Shown here: piece after piece, positions 22,219 through 31,678 of the stretch
How positions within the stretch are numbered: position 1 is the first letter of the stretch
Layout: each line of letters begins with the position of its first letter
Assembly: GCF_023935105.1 (NCBI RefSeq)
Contig: NZ_CP096040.1
Location: 1,984,001-2,048,000 of the forward strand
Reading direction: 5' to 3'
Source of the DNA: Caulobacter segnis
GTDB taxonomy: Bacteria; Pseudomonadota; Alphaproteobacteria; Caulobacterales; Caulobacteraceae
DNA: 64,000 nt
Position numbers and translations under genes: made by a program
Notes under the pieces: generated by a model
Database searches by the model: none
What the model was told of the DNA's origin: nothing
Seen by the model: only the letters and a program-made list of their open reading frames with translations

Positions 22219-23562
22219 ATGACCCTTTCGCCTGTCGAGACGCTGGTCCGCCAGCGCAAGTTGGTTCGACTGAGAGCCCGTCGGTCCCTGCGCACCGGCG
22301 CGGTGATCGCCGCGGCGGTCGCGGCCGGCGCGGCGGCGGTGGGCTTCGCGCGGCTCTGCGACGGGGCCATGGCGCTGCATCAGCGCTGGGCGGCGGCCAG
22401 CCCTTGGATGGGGCCGCTGCTGCTGGTGGTCGGCATGCCGCTGTGCGTCTGGCTGACCCGGCGCCTGGCGCCGGCGGCGGCCGGCAGCGGCATCCCCCAG
22501 GTGATCGCGGCGGGCGACGTCGGCCGAGGACGGGATGCGTCGGGCGCCAAGGTGCATGACGATCGGGTCTCGATGCGCACCGTCCTCGTCAAGGTGGCGC
22601 TGGCCTGCCTGCTGCTGGCCTGTGGCGGCTCGATCGGTCGCGAGGGACCGACGGTGCAGGTGGTCGCGGCGGTCATGGTGTTTCTGACGGGGTGGCTGCG
22701 GGGCGGGCCGGACCGTCGGACGCTGTTGGTCGCGGGCGGCGCGGCGGGCGTGGCGGCGGCCTTCAACACGCCGATCGCCGGCATCGTGTTCGCGGTCGAG
22801 GAATTGGCGCGCGGCTTCGACAAGCGGGCCAACACCGTGGTGATTCTGGCGGTGATTTCGGCGGGCGTCGCCGCGTACGCGATCGGCGGAAACTACGCCT
22901 ATTTCGGCGACATGTCGGGTTCCGCCGGCTGGAACGCCTGGATCAGCGCGCCGATCCTGGGCGTCGTCACCGGCGTGGCCGGAGGCCTGTTCTCCAGATG
23001 CCTGACGGCGATACTGGTTGGCGACAACCCAATCCGGCGCTGGCGAGCGCGGCGGCCCATCGTGTTCGCGGCGCTGTGCGGTGTGACGGCGGCCCTGGCG
23101 GCCGTGATCAGCGGCGGCGCGACATACGGCGCGGGCTACGAGCGGGCGCGATCGCTGCTGTTCGGTCGGTTCGCCTCGGGGCTGGATTTGGCCGGTGGCA
23201 AATGGCTCGCCACCCTGGCCGCCGCCGCCAGCGGCGCGCCCGGCCGTATCTTCGCTCCGTCGCTGGCGACCGGGGCCGGGCTGGGCGCGCTGTTCTCACA
23301 CGTCGCGCCCTGGTCGGTGGGCCGGGACGCGGTGACGCTGGGCATGGCCGGCTACCTGACCGGCGTCGTACAGGCACCGCTGACCAGCGCGGTCATCTTG
23401 ATGGAGATGACCCGCGATCCCTCCCTGGTCGGACCCTTGCTCACGTGCGCCCTGGTGGCGCGACGCTGCTCGGAAGCGATCGCGCCGACGCCTCTCTACC
23501 ACGCCCTGGCCCGGGCCTGGACCCGTCCCCGCCGCCGGGCCGAGGCGGCCGAGAACGCCTAA
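22219..23562 (+). CDS. ClC-family chloride channel/H+ antiporter
   Basis: 447-residue integral membrane protein. The three ClC selectivity motifs are present: GSGIPQVI, GSIGREGPT (gating Glu142) and GYLTGVVQAPLTSAVILMEMT. VEEL after TPIAGIVFA keeps the internal proton glutamate position, favouring a 2 Cl-/H+ exchanger over a passive channel. No CBS domains. Such exchangers support acid resistance in bacteria. Convergent with the M24 peptidase; the two stops overlap by 4 nt. Confidence 0.93.
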   Translation: MTLSPVETLVRQRKLVRLRARRSLRTGAVIAAAVAAGAAAVGFARLCDGAMALHQRWAAASPWMGPLLLVVGMPLCVWLTRRLAPAAAGSGIPQVIAAGDVGRGRDASGAKVHDDRVSMRTVLVKVALACLLLACGGSIGREGPTVQVVAAVMVFLTGWLRGGPDRRTLLVAGGAAGVAAAFNTPIAGIVFAVEELARGFDKRANTVVILAVISAGVAAYAIGGNYAYFGDMSGSAGWNAWISAPILGVVTGVAGGLFSRCLTAILVGDNPIRRWRARRPIVFAALCGVTAALAAVISGGATYGAGYERARSLLFGRFASGLDLAGGKWLATLAAAASGAPGRIFAPSLATGAGLGALFSHVAPWSVGRDAVTLGMAGYLTGVVQAPLTSAVILMEMTRDPSLVGPLLTCALVARRCSEAIAPTPLYHALARAWTRPRRRAEAAENA

Positions 23563-25370
23563 AGCGGCGCGCAGGCCTCTTCCATCCAGGCCCGCACCTC
23601 CGGCTCGACGCGCGGCCCGATCTCGGCCAGCACGCGGGCGTGGTAGGCGTCGAACTGGGCGACCTCCTCGGGCGTCAGCAGGCTCTTGTCGATCACCCGG
23701 CGGTCGATCGGCGCCAGGGTCAGGGCCTCGAAGCGGTGCATCGGGCGATCGCCGTCGCCGACCGGCTCGGCGGGCATGACGACTTCCAGGTTCTCGATCC
23801 GGATGCCGTATTCGCCGTCCTTGTAGTAGCCGGGCTCGTTCGAGACGATCATGCCGGGCTGCAGGGCGATGGTGTTCGGGGCCTTGGAGATCCGCTGCGG
23901 ACCCTCGTGAACGCCCAGATAGACGCCGACGCCGTGACCCGTGCCGTGATCGTAGTCCAGGCCGTGCGACCAAAGCGCCATCCGCGCCAGGGCGTCGATG
24001 GCCGAGCCGGTGGTGCCGGGCGGGAAGCGCAGGCGGGCGATGGCCAGGTGACCCTTGAGGACCAGGGTGTTGCGCTGGACCATCTCGGCGCTGGGCTGGC
24101 CGATGGCCACCGTGCGGGTGACGTCTGTGGTGCCGTCCAGATACTGGCCGCCGCTGTCGACCAGCAGCAGCGAACCCATGGCGGCGCGTTCGTTGCTGCG
24201 CTCGGTGGGACGGTAGTGGGGCAGGGCGCCGTGGCCGTTGGCCGCGCCGATGGTGTCGAAGCTGAGGTCCTTCAGGACACCCGTGGCCTCGCGGAAAGCC
24301 TCCAGCTTGGCGACGGCTTCCTTCTCGTCCGGCGGATTGACCTGACCCTCGGTGGCCAGCCAGTGCAGGAAGCGGGTCAGGGCCGCCCCGTCGCGGCGGT
24401 GCGCCTCGCGCGTGCCATCCAGCTCGATGTCGTTCTTGCAGGCGCGCGGCAGGGTGCAGGGGTCCATGGCCCGCACCACCTTGGCGCCGGCGGCGGCCAG
24501 CATGTCGAAGTACCAGGCCGAGGATTGGGTCGGGTCGACCACGACGCTCTTGCCCGACAGGTCGCCCAGCGCCTCGGCCAGCTTGTCCGGGGTTTCCAGG
24601 GAGACTTGGTTGCCCAGCCAGGCGGGAAGATCCGTCGTGACCTTGGCCGGTTCGATGAACAGGCGGGCCGTGCCGTCGGCGTTTAGGATGGCCTGCGACA
24701 GCGGCAGGGGCGAGCGGATCACGTCGCCGCCGCGGATGTTGAACAGCCAGGCGATCGAGGCCGGGGCGGTGATCACCGTGGCGTCCGCGCCGAACGCCGC
24801 GACCGAGGCGCCGACGCGCGCGCGCTTGGAGCTCGATTCCTCACCCGCGTATTCGACGTGGTGTGGGACGATCGGGGCCATGGGCTGGGCGGGGCGCGCC
24901 TCGCCCCAGGCCTGGTCGACCGGGTTGGCGGCCACGGGCTTGAGCACCGCGCCGGCGCGGTGAGCGGCGGCCTTCAGCCCGTCCAGGGCGGCGGGGCTGT
25001 GCAGGCGGGCGTCGTAGCCGATCACCGCGCCCTTTTCGGCGGTTTCCAAATAGGCAGGGACGCCGCCCTCGACGAGGTCGCGGATTTCGAACACCCCCTG
25101 GTCGACCTGCTCGCGGACCTGCAGCGTGTAGCGACCGTCGACGAACACGGCGGCGCGGTCCTTGAGGATCACGCCCGCGCCGGCCGAACCGGTGAAGCCG
25201 CTGGCCCAGGCCAGGCGGTCGTTGGCGGCGGGCAGGTACTCGTTCTGGTGCTCGTCCTCGTGCGGCACGAGGAAGCCGTCCAGGCCTTGCGCGGCCATGG
25301 CGGCGCGGATCAGCGGAACGTGCTTGGGCCCGAACGACGGGTCGGTGGATTCATCGAAGGTCTGGCGCAT
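23559..25370 (-). CDS. Xaa-Pro aminopeptidase (M24B)
   Basis: Removes N-terminal residues that precede proline. 603 aa, the long three-domain type (two creatinase-like N domains, C-terminal pita-bread domain). Metal-binding residues are in LLVDSGGQYLDGTTDVTRT (two Asp), DHGTGHGVGVYLGVHEGP (His), SNEPGYYKDGEYGIRIEN (Glu) and a further Glu. No signal peptide, hence cytoplasmic. Its TAG is complementary to part of the ClC TAA, giving a 4-bp convergent overlap. Confidence 0.94.
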   Translation of the reverse strand: MRQTFDESTDPSFGPKHVPLIRAAMAAQGLDGFLVPHEDEHQNEYLPAANDRLAWASGFTGSAGAGVILKDRAAVFVDGRYTLQVREQVDQGVFEIRDLVEGGVPAYLETAEKGAVIGYDARLHSPAALDGLKAAAHRAGAVLKPVAANPVDQAWGEARPAQPMAPIVPHHVEYAGEESSSKRARVGASVAAFGADATVITAPASIAWLFNIRGGDVIRSPLPLSQAILNADGTARLFIEPAKVTTDLPAWLGNQVSLETPDKLAEALGDLSGKSVVVDPTQSSAWYFDMLAAAGAKVVRAMDPCTLPRACKNDIELDGTREAHRRDGAALTRFLHWLATEGQVNPPDEKEAVAKLEAFREATGVLKDLSFDTIGAANGHGALPHYRPTERSNERAAMGSLLLVDSGGQYLDGTTDVTRTVAIGQPSAEMVQRNTLVLKGHLAIARLRFPPGTTGSAIDALARMALWSHGLDYDHGTGHGVGVYLGVHEGPQRISKAPNTIALQPGMIVSNEPGYYKDGEYGIRIENLEVVMPAEPVGDGDRPMHRFEALTLAPIDRRVIDKSLLTPEEVAQFDAYHARVLAEIGPRVEPEVRAWMEEACAPL

Positions 25371-25421
25371 GAGGACCGATTTAGGCTCCCATGCGCCGCG
25401 ATGGAAGGTGCGACGTGCCGC

Positions 25422-26288
25422 CTAAGGCCGTTGCAGGACCAGCGTCGCCCAGGCGTCGCGGTGGATGCGCGTGACGACCTTGAAGCCGCGCGACAGATAG
25501 GCGGCCTTGACCATGCGTTCCTGGGTGCGCAGCAGGCCCGACAGGATGACCGTACCGCCGGGGACCAGGGCGTGCTTGATGTCCTGGACCAGGCTGACCA
25601 GCGGCCGGGCCAGGATGTTGGCGAACACCAGGTCGTAGGGCGCGTTCTGGGCGACCAGCTTGTTGGACAGGCCCGAGGCGTGGACGAAGCGGGCGTTGGC
25701 CTTGTTGACCTGGGCGTTTTCCTTGGCGATCCGCACGGACGGCTTGTCGATGTCGGTGCCGACGGCCAGCTTCGTCCCGGTTCGGGCGGCGGCGATGGCC
25801 AGTAGGCCCGTGCCGGCGCCGACATCCAGAACCTTGTTGAACTTGCGGGCCTTCAGCAGGCGGTCATAGGCCTGGAGGCAGCCGACGGTGGTGCCATGGT
25901 GGCCCGTGCCGAACGCCGCGCCGGCCTCGATGCGCAGGTTGACGGTGCTGGCCGGCAGGCGGCCGCGATCATGCATGCCATAGACGAAGAAGCGGCCAGC
26001 GCGCACCGGCGGCAGGCCGGACAACGCCATGGCCAGCCAGTCGGCGTCGGCCAGGGTGTCGCGCGTGACCTTCAGGTCGTATTCGCCCAGCAGGCCCATC
26101 AGGCCGTCGTCTTCCGCCTGGGTGGTGGGGAAGGCGTCGATGCGCCAGACGTTCTTGTCCTCGTCCTCTTCCAGGATCGAGTAGGTCGCGCCTTCGAGGC
26201 CCGGATGGTTGTCGATGGCGTCGGCGGCGGTCTCGGCGTCGGCGCGCGCGCCGCGGGCGACGATCTGCTGGGGCGTATAGTCGGTCAT
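25422..26288 (-). CDS. prmA: Ribosomal protein L11 methyltransferase
   Basis: Trimethylates ribosomal protein L11 using SAM. 288 aa. The N-terminal substrate domain is followed by a Rossmann core with [18 protein letters not shown] (motif I), [17 protein letters not shown] and [14 protein letters not shown] (the N-I-L-A signature of PrmA). Upstream of the M24 gene in the same direction, with 51 nt between. Confidence 0.92.
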   Translation of the reverse strand: MTDYTPQQIVARGARADAETAADAIDNHPGLEGATYSILEEDEDKNVWRIDAFPTTQAEDDGLMGLLGEYDLKVTRDTLADADWLAMALSGLPPVRAGRFFVYGMHDRGRLPASTVNLRIEAGAAFGTGHHGTTVGCLQAYDRLLKARKFNKVLDVGAGTGLLAIAAARTGTKLAVGTDIDKPSVRIAKENAQVNKANARFVHASGLSNKLVAQNAPYDLVFANILARPLVSLVQDIKHALVPGGTVILSGLLRTQERMVKAAYLSRGFKVVTRIHRDAWATLVLQRP

Positions 26289-26327
26289 GCCGCTCCGTTA
26301 GCGGCAAAGGGCCAAAAAAGCGAGCCT

Positions 26328-26828
26328 TCAGCGCGTGGTCATGCCGGTGGCCGCCGCGTCGGCCAGCACCGTCGGGATCGGTCGGGCGGGGCGATCCTCG
26401 GGCAGGGACACGTCGAGGATGTCGCCGCTCTGGGACGCCCAGTGCGGCGCGTCCGCCGGTGGGGGCGGCGTCGCCGGGCCATGGTCGCCGGGAACATAGG
26501 ACGGCACGTCGGGCGCCGGTGGCGGCGCATAGTCGGGCTCATACGAGACCATCTGGACGGGCGGCGGTCGCGTCGCCTCCAGGAAGTCGGTGCCGACCAC
26601 ATAGTCTGGGACCTTGCCGGCCGGCCAGGCGATCGGCTCGACTTGGTCCTGCTGGGCGACGCGCGTCGGCTCCATCTCCGGATTGTACGGCTCGAGCTGC
26701 GGGCCCGGGCGCATGGCCAGCCCGGCCATCAGGCCCACGACGGCGCAAATCGGCGCGCCATAGGCCACGGGGCGGGTGACCGCGAAGGTCTTTAAGGTGC
26801 GCAGGAATTGTTCGAGCCGCTGGTCCAT
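26328..26828 (-). CDS. Pro-rich single-span membrane protein, unknown function
   Basis: 166 aa. One predicted helix near residues 18-40 (VAYGAPICAVVGLMAGLAM) is followed by a long, low-complexity, Pro/Ala/Asp-rich region (EATRPPPVQMVSYEPDYAPPP). No known domain recognised. 40 nt upstream of prmA on the same strand, so possibly co-transcribed with it. It may be a periplasmic linker-type protein. Confidence 0.65.
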   Translation of the reverse strand: MDQRLEQFLRTLKTFAVTRPVAYGAPICAVVGLMAGLAMRPGPQLEPYNPEMEPTRVAQQDQVEPIAWPAGKVPDYVVGTDFLEATRPPPVQMVSYEPDYAPPPAPDVPSYVPGDHGPATPPPPADAPHWASQSGDILDVSLPEDRPARPIPTVLADAAATGMTTR

Positions 26829-26914
26829 GTCGCCATAGCGCGCAAAGACGGCAATTGGTTCGACGGGCGCGAAACACCTCGCGAGACTCGCCCTGGCGGC
26901 TCTAGGTTGCCGCC

Positions 26915-28081
26915 ATGAGCAAGCCTAAGCCGCTGCTGCGCGAGCGCCACGCGCATGAACATGCCCGCGTCACCTACGTGGAGCTGTTCTTCGACCTGGT
27001 CTTCGTGTTCGCGGTCACGCAGCTGTCGCACAGCCTGATCGCCCATCCGACCGGCCTTGGCCTATTGCATACGGGGCTGCTGCTGCTGGCCGTCTGGTGG
27101 GCCTGGGTGTTCACGGCGTGGTTCACCAACTGGATGGATCCCGAGCGAGCGCCCGTGCGGATCATGCTGTTCGTGATGATGGCCGCGGCCCTGGTGCTGG
27201 CCGCGGCGATCCCGGAGGCTTTCGGCGCGCGCGGTCTGGTATTCGCCTGCGCCTATGTCTTCATCCAAGTGGGCCGCAGCCTGTTCTTCTTGGTCGGCGT
27301 CTGGCGCGAGCCCGCTCACCGCCTGAACTTCTCGCGGATCGTGGCCTGGTTGAGCTTTGCGGCCGTGTTCTGGATCGCGGGCGCCTTCCAGCACGGCGAG
27401 GTGCGGCTGCTGGTCTGGGGCGTCGCCATGGCCATCGAGTACGCGTCCCCGGCGATGGGCTTCTGGACACCTGGCCTGGGCCGTTCGAACGCCGCCGACT
27501 GGAGCGTCGAGGGCGGCCACCTGGCCGAGCGCTGCGCGCTGTTCACGATCATCGCCCTGGGCGAGTCGATCATCGTCACCGGCGCGACTGTCGTGGGCCT
27601 GCCGTGGACCGCCGAGGTCATCGCCGCCTTCGCCAGTGCGCTCATCTGCAGCATCGCCATGTGGTGGATCTACTTCTCTTCCACCGCCGAGGCGGCCAGC
27701 GAGGCCATTGCTCGGTCCGACAATCCCGGCGCCATCGCCCGCGTGGCCTATACCTATAGTCACCTGTTGCCGGTGGCCGGGATCATCGTGGCCGCGGTCG
27801 GTGACGAGTGGGTGATCCACCATCCAGCGGGCCATACGGACTTCAAGACCGCCGCCGCCGTGATCGGCGGGCCGGCGCTGTTCCTGTTCGGCCTGCTGAT
27901 CTTCAAGCTGGCGGTGTTCCGGCGCTGGTCGGTGACGCGGCTGGCCGGGCTGGCGTTCCTGGGCGCCCTGATCGCGGCAGCAGGACACGTCAGTCCGTTG
28001 ACGCTGTCGGCGCTTTCAACCCTGGCGCTGGTGCTGGTCGGCGCGGCGGAGACCTGGAGGACGGAGCGGCGCGGCGCGTGA
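26915..28081 (+). CDS. Low temperature requirement A (LtrA)-family membrane protein
   Basis: 388 aa, about ten membrane helices. The LtrA signature is at the start: VTYVELFFDLVFVFAVTQLSH, then WWAWVFTAWFTNWMDPE. A later VEGGHLAERCALFTIIALGESIIVTG is also family-typical. First described in Listeria as needed for low-temperature growth; the biochemical role is unresolved. Divergent from the Pro-rich protein gene. Ends 126 nt before arr. Confidence 0.88.
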   Translation: MSKPKPLLRERHAHEHARVTYVELFFDLVFVFAVTQLSHSLIAHPTGLGLLHTGLLLLAVWWAWVFTAWFTNWMDPERAPVRIMLFVMMAAALVLAAAIPEAFGARGLVFACAYVFIQVGRSLFFLVGVWREPAHRLNFSRIVAWLSFAAVFWIAGAFQHGEVRLLVWGVAMAIEYASPAMGFWTPGLGRSNAADWSVEGGHLAERCALFTIIALGESIIVTGATVVGLPWTAEVIAAFASALICSIAMWWIYFSSTAEAASEAIARSDNPGAIARVAYTYSHLLPVAGIIVAAVGDEWVIHHPAGHTDFKTAAAVIGGPALFLFGLLIFKLAVFRRWSVTRLAGLAFLGALIAAAGHVSPLTLSALSTLALVLVGAAETWRTERRGA

Positions 28082-28207
28082 GAACCGCCTGAAGGGGATC
28101 TGGGGCCGAAAAACCTGAATTCAAGAATTGGCGATCGGCGAATTATGCGCAGGGTGTAGCGCCTTCGCAGGGGACTGGGATCCCCGCCACGCAAGGGCTA
28201 TCGATCG

Positions 28208-28618
28208 ATGACCGCCACGCCATTCGCCCCGTCGTTCTTCCATGGCGCCAAGGCCGACCTGAAGGAGGACGACCTGATCGGGCCCGGCTTCGCCTCCAAC
28301 TATGGGCAGCGCAGGGAAGCCGCGTTCGTCTATCTGACCGCCACCCTGGACGCCGCCGTCTGGGGCGCGGAACTGGCGGTCGGGGAGGGACCCGGCCGGA
28401 TCTATGTCGTCGAACCGACCGGGCCGCTGGAGGACGATCCGAACCTGACCGACCAGAAGTTCCCGGGCAATCCGACCCGCTCCTATCGCTCGCGCGCGCC
28501 GCTGCGGATCCTTGGCGAGGTGGTGCGCTGGCGGGGCCACACGGCCGAACAGCTCAAGGCCATGCGAGACGGCCTGGCCGAGCTGGAGCGGCGGGGCGTC
28601 GGGGCGATCGAGGACTGA
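28208..28618 (+). CDS. arr: Rifampin ADP-ribosyltransferase (Arr)
   Basis: 136-residue Arr enzyme that transfers ADP-ribose from NAD+ to the C23 hydroxyl of rifamycins. Family motifs: FFHGAKADLKEDDLI with the conserved His, NYGQRREAAFVYLTATLDAA, YVVEPTGPLEDDPNLTDQKF with the Asp cluster, and FPGNPTRSYRSRAPLRI. Chromosomal, with no integron or IS features near, and similar GC to its neighbours, so it is probably resident. Predicted intrinsic rifampicin tolerance; actual phenotype not determinable here. Confidence 0.93.
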   Translation: MTATPFAPSFFHGAKADLKEDDLIGPGFASNYGQRREAAFVYLTATLDAAVWGAELAVGEGPGRIYVVEPTGPLEDDPNLTDQKFPGNPTRSYRSRAPLRILGEVVRWRGHTAEQLKAMRDGLAELERRGVGAIED

Positions 28619-28649
28619 GCTGGAGAAGGGGAGGTGCTTGAAAAGCGTC

Positions 28650-31061
28650 TCAGGCCTTCTCGACGAAGCTGTCGATGACCTTCTTGTCGCCGGCCTTGTC
28701 GAAGGCGACGGTCAGTTTGTTGCCTTCGATGCCGGTGACCTTGCCGTAGCCGAACTTGACGTGGAACACGCGGTCGCCGCGCGAATAGGCGCTGTTGGTC
28801 GGGGCCGAGACGGCGACCAGACGGCCTTCGCCCTCGATCGGGGCCGAGCGGGCGGCCGAGCCGCCGCGCACGCCCTGGGCGCCGCGCCACGAGGACCCGC
28901 GTTCGGAAAAGCCAGACGTGCGTTCCTGGGCCCGCTTCCAGCCGGGGCTGTCATAGCTGCTGCCGGCCTGGAAAGCCGACGTGCCCGGATCGTCCCAGCG
29001 CGAGGCGGCCGTCGACTGCATGCCGGGGCCGCCGCCGTAGTAGCCCGTCTCCGACGCCGCATCGACGTGCGCGATCGGCAGTTCGTCGACGAAGCGGCTG
29101 GGCAGCTGCGACGTCCATCGCCCGTACACTTGGCGGTTGGCCACGAAGCTGATGCGGGCCTCTTCCCGGGCGCGGGTGATGCCGACATAGGCCAGGCGGC
29201 GCTCTTCCTCGAGACCCTTCTCGCCCTTGTCGTCCATGCTGCGCTGGCTGGGGAACACGCCTTCCTCCCAGCCGGGCAGGAAGACCAGCGGAAACTCCAG
29301 GCCCTTGGCCGAGTGCAGGGTCATGATCCAGACGGCGTCGCCGGTGGCCTCGCGGTCCAGGTCCATGACCAGCGACACGTGCTCCAGATAGGCCTCCAAC
29401 GTGTCGAAGGCGCCCATCGACTGGACCAGTTCCTTCAGGTTCTCCAGCCGCGTCTGGCTGGTCGGGCCTTTGTCCAGGCGCAGGGCGTCGGTATAGCCGC
29501 TCTCCTCCAGCACCGTCTCCAGCAGGCGCTGGTGATGCGTCGCGCCGATCAGCGAGCGCCAGCGGTCCAGGTCGCGGATGAAGTTGCTGAGCGCCGTCCG
29601 CGTGCGGGCTGGCAGGTCGTCGCTGCCGATGATCTGGCGCGCCGCCTCGACGGTCGAGATTCCGTTCAGCCGGGCGATCTGCAGCAGCTTCTGCACCGAG
29701 GTGTCGCCGATGCCGCGCTTGGGGGTGTTGACGATGCGTTCGAAGGCCAGGTCGTCGTCGGGCGACTGGATCAGGCGCAGATAGGCGTGGGCGTCTCGGA
29801 TCTCGGCGCGCTCGAAGAAGCGCGGGCCGCCGACCACCTTGTAGGGGATCTGCAGCAGCACGAACCGTTCTTCGAAGGCCCGCATCTGGAAGCTGGCGCG
29901 GACCAGGATGGCCATCTGGCTGTACTTGCGGCCGGCCTTCTTGGCCCGCTCGATCTCGTCGGCGATCAGGCGGCTCTCGGCCTCGCCGTCCCAGACGCCC
30001 GAAACCTTGACCTTCTCGCCGCCCTTGGCCTCGGTCCACAGGGTCTTGCCCAAGCGTCCCTTGTTGGTGGTGATCAGGCCCGAGGCGGCGGCCAGGATAT
30101 GCTCGGTCGAGCGGTAGTTGCGTTCCAGCCGCACGACCTTGGCGCCGGGGAAGTCGCGTTCGAAGCGCAGGATGTTGTCGACCTCGGCCCCGCGCCAGCC
30201 GTAGATCGACTGGTCGTCGTCGCCCACGCAGCAGACGTTCTGCCGGCCTTGGGCCAAGAGGCGCAGCCACAGGTACTGGGCGACGTTGGTGTCCTGGTAC
30301 TCGTCGACCATCACGTATTTGAAGCGGCGCTGGAACTCGTCCAGCACGTCGGGATGGCCGGTGAACAGGCTGATGTTGTGCAGCAGCAGGTCGCCGAAGT
30401 CGCAGGCGTTCAGGATGCGCAGGCGCTCCTGGTACTGGCGATAGAGGCTGATCCCCTTGCCGTTGGCGAACTCTCCGGCCTCGCTGGCCGGGACGCGGTC
30501 GGGCGTCCAGCCGCGGTTCTTCCAGCCGTCGATGATCTGCGACAGGATCCGCGGGGTCCAGCGCTTGGCGTCGATGTTCTCGGCCTCGATCAGCTGCTTC
30601 AGCAGCCGCTCGTTATCGTCGGTGTCGATGATCGTATAGTTCGACTTCAGGCCCACAAGCTCGGCATGGCGGCGCAGGATCTGGGCGGCCACCGAGTGAA
30701 AGGTGCCCAGCCAGCGCAGGCCCTCGGCTTCCGGACCGATGATGTGGGTGATCCGCTCGCGCATCTCGCGCGCGGCCTTGTTGGTGAAGGTGACGGCCAG
30801 CAGCTCCCATGGCCGGGCGCGGCCCGTCGCCAGAATGTGGGCCAGGCGGGTGGTCAACACGCGCGTCTTGCCGGTGCCGGCCCCGGCCAGGACCAGAAGC
30901 GGCCCCTCGGTCGTCTCGACCGCCTCGCGCTGTTCGGGGTTCAGGCCGTCCAGATAGTCGGGCGCGCCCATCGGGCCAGCCGGCGGCCGGGCGCGGGCGA
31001 GGTCGGAGATGCGGGGAGAGGGGAGGTCGCCCGGAAAGGCCGAGTCGTCATCGGGATACAT
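28650..31061 (-). CDS. uvrD: UvrD/PcrA/Rep-type DNA helicase
   Basis: About 803-residue SF1A 3'-5' helicase acting in repair and replication. Order: LNPEQREAVETTEGPLLVLA, Walker A AGAGTGKTRVLT, VDEYQDTN (Walker B), VGDDDQSIYGWRG, ERNYRSTEHIL, and motif VI region VYVGITRAREEARIS-like. The C-terminal 50 residues (DRVFHVKFGYGKVTGIEGNK) are the small Tudor-like domain typical of PcrA. ATG 31061 preferred; an upstream ATG at 31079 adds six residues. The symbol is by family: UvrD and PcrA cannot be separated confidently. Confidence 0.93.
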   Translation of the reverse strand: MYPDDDSAFPGDLPSPRISDLARARPPAGPMGAPDYLDGLNPEQREAVETTEGPLLVLAGAGTGKTRVLTTRLAHILATGRARPWELLAVTFTNKAAREMRERITHIIGPEAEGLRWLGTFHSVAAQILRRHAELVGLKSNYTIIDTDDNERLLKQLIEAENIDAKRWTPRILSQIIDGWKNRGWTPDRVPASEAGEFANGKGISLYRQYQERLRILNACDFGDLLLHNISLFTGHPDVLDEFQRRFKYVMVDEYQDTNVAQYLWLRLLAQGRQNVCCVGDDDQSIYGWRGAEVDNILRFERDFPGAKVVRLERNYRSTEHILAAASGLITTNKGRLGKTLWTEAKGGEKVKVSGVWDGEAESRLIADEIERAKKAGRKYSQMAILVRASFQMRAFEERFVLLQIPYKVVGGPRFFERAEIRDAHAYLRLIQSPDDDLAFERIVNTPKRGIGDTSVQKLLQIARLNGISTVEAARQIIGSDDLPARTRTALSNFIRDLDRWRSLIGATHHQRLLETVLEESGYTDALRLDKGPTSQTRLENLKELVQSMGAFDTLEAYLEHVSLVMDLDREATGDAVWIMTLHSAKGLEFPLVFLPGWEEGVFPSQRSMDDKGEKGLEEERRLAYVGITRAREEARISFVANRQVYGRWTSQLPSRFVDELPIAHVDAASETGYYGGGPGMQSTAASRWDDPGTSAFQAGSSYDSPGWKRAQERTSGFSERGSSWRGAQGVRGGSAARSAPIEGEGRLVAVSAPTNSAYSRGDRVFHVKFGYGKVTGIEGNKLTVAFDKAGDKKVIDSFVEKA

Positions 31062-31196
31062 GGAACATATGTAGCACAAAGCGCGCCGGGCTTAAGCCCC
31101 AACCGGCCACAAGCGGAACCTCCAGCGTCGCGTACCGTTGATCCGCCAACAGCAACGAAGCCGCTCGAAAGCGAGCCGGACAACGCGGAGACTCTC

Positions 31197-31409
31197 ATGG
31201 CCGAAGGAACCAGCAACAGCGGCGGGGGCAACAGTGGCTTGGCGTTCATCGTGGGCGGGCTCGTCGTCATAGTCGCCGTGCTCGCCTTCTTCATGATGTC
31301 CGGTGGGTTCACCCACAAGAAGCAGGTCGACGTGAACATCTCGGCCTCGGCCCCGAAGCTGCCGGACGCGCCGAAGCTGCCTGACGCGCCCAAGGCGCCG
31401 GGCGGCTAA
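31197..31409 (+). CDS. Small single-span membrane protein
   Basis: 70 aa: a Ser/Gly/Asn-rich start, one helix at about 16-35 (LAFIVGGLVVIVAVLAFFMM), then a periplasmic tail with a short repeat (KLPDAPKLPDAPKAP). GGAG lies 8 nt before the ATG. Two nt after its stop another small membrane protein begins, so the pair is probably one operon. Divergent from the helicase gene. No family recognised. Confidence 0.7.
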   Translation: MAEGTSNSGGGNSGLAFIVGGLVVIVAVLAFFMMSGGFTHKKQVDVNISASAPKLPDAPKLPDAPKAPGG

Positions 31410-31411
31410 CC

Positions 31412-31669
31412 ATGGCCAGAACCCTCGCTCACGGCGCCCGTCCCGCCGCGCGATATGACGCCGGCGGCGTCTGGGCGGCCGTGCTGGTCGTGGCGCTGCT
31501 CGCCGCGGCGGTGTGGGGCGCTTGGCGGCTGGGCGTGATGGCCGGCGACAAGGTCGATTTGCGCCGGAGCATCACCGACATCCCCCCGGCCCTGCGCAAG
31601 GCGCCCAATCCCCAGCCGATGCCGATCCCGACGCAGCGTCGGCCGGCGGTGGAAGCCCAGCAGCGATAG
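31412..31669 (+). CDS. Small membrane protein, unknown function
   Basis: 85 aa. One predicted helix (WAAVLVVALLAAAVWGAWRLG) is followed by a Pro/Arg-rich tail. It starts 2 nt after the previous small membrane protein. Convergent with the ribbon-helix-helix gene. Confidence 0.65.
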   Translation: MARTLAHGARPAARYDAGGVWAAVLVVALLAAAVWGAWRLGVMAGDKVDLRRSITDIPPALRKAPNPQPMPIPTQRRPAVEAQQR

Positions 31670-31678
31670 GAGCGGTCG

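Noticed and set aside
22692..24686. 664-aa open frame running across ClC and the M24 gene
   Set aside because: Crosses two well-supported genes, no motifs; composition is that of a shadow frame.
28512..31197. Large plus-strand frame antisense to the helicase
   Set aside because: Only its last 70 codons (from 31197) have coding character and a good SD; the rest is a shadow of the helicase.
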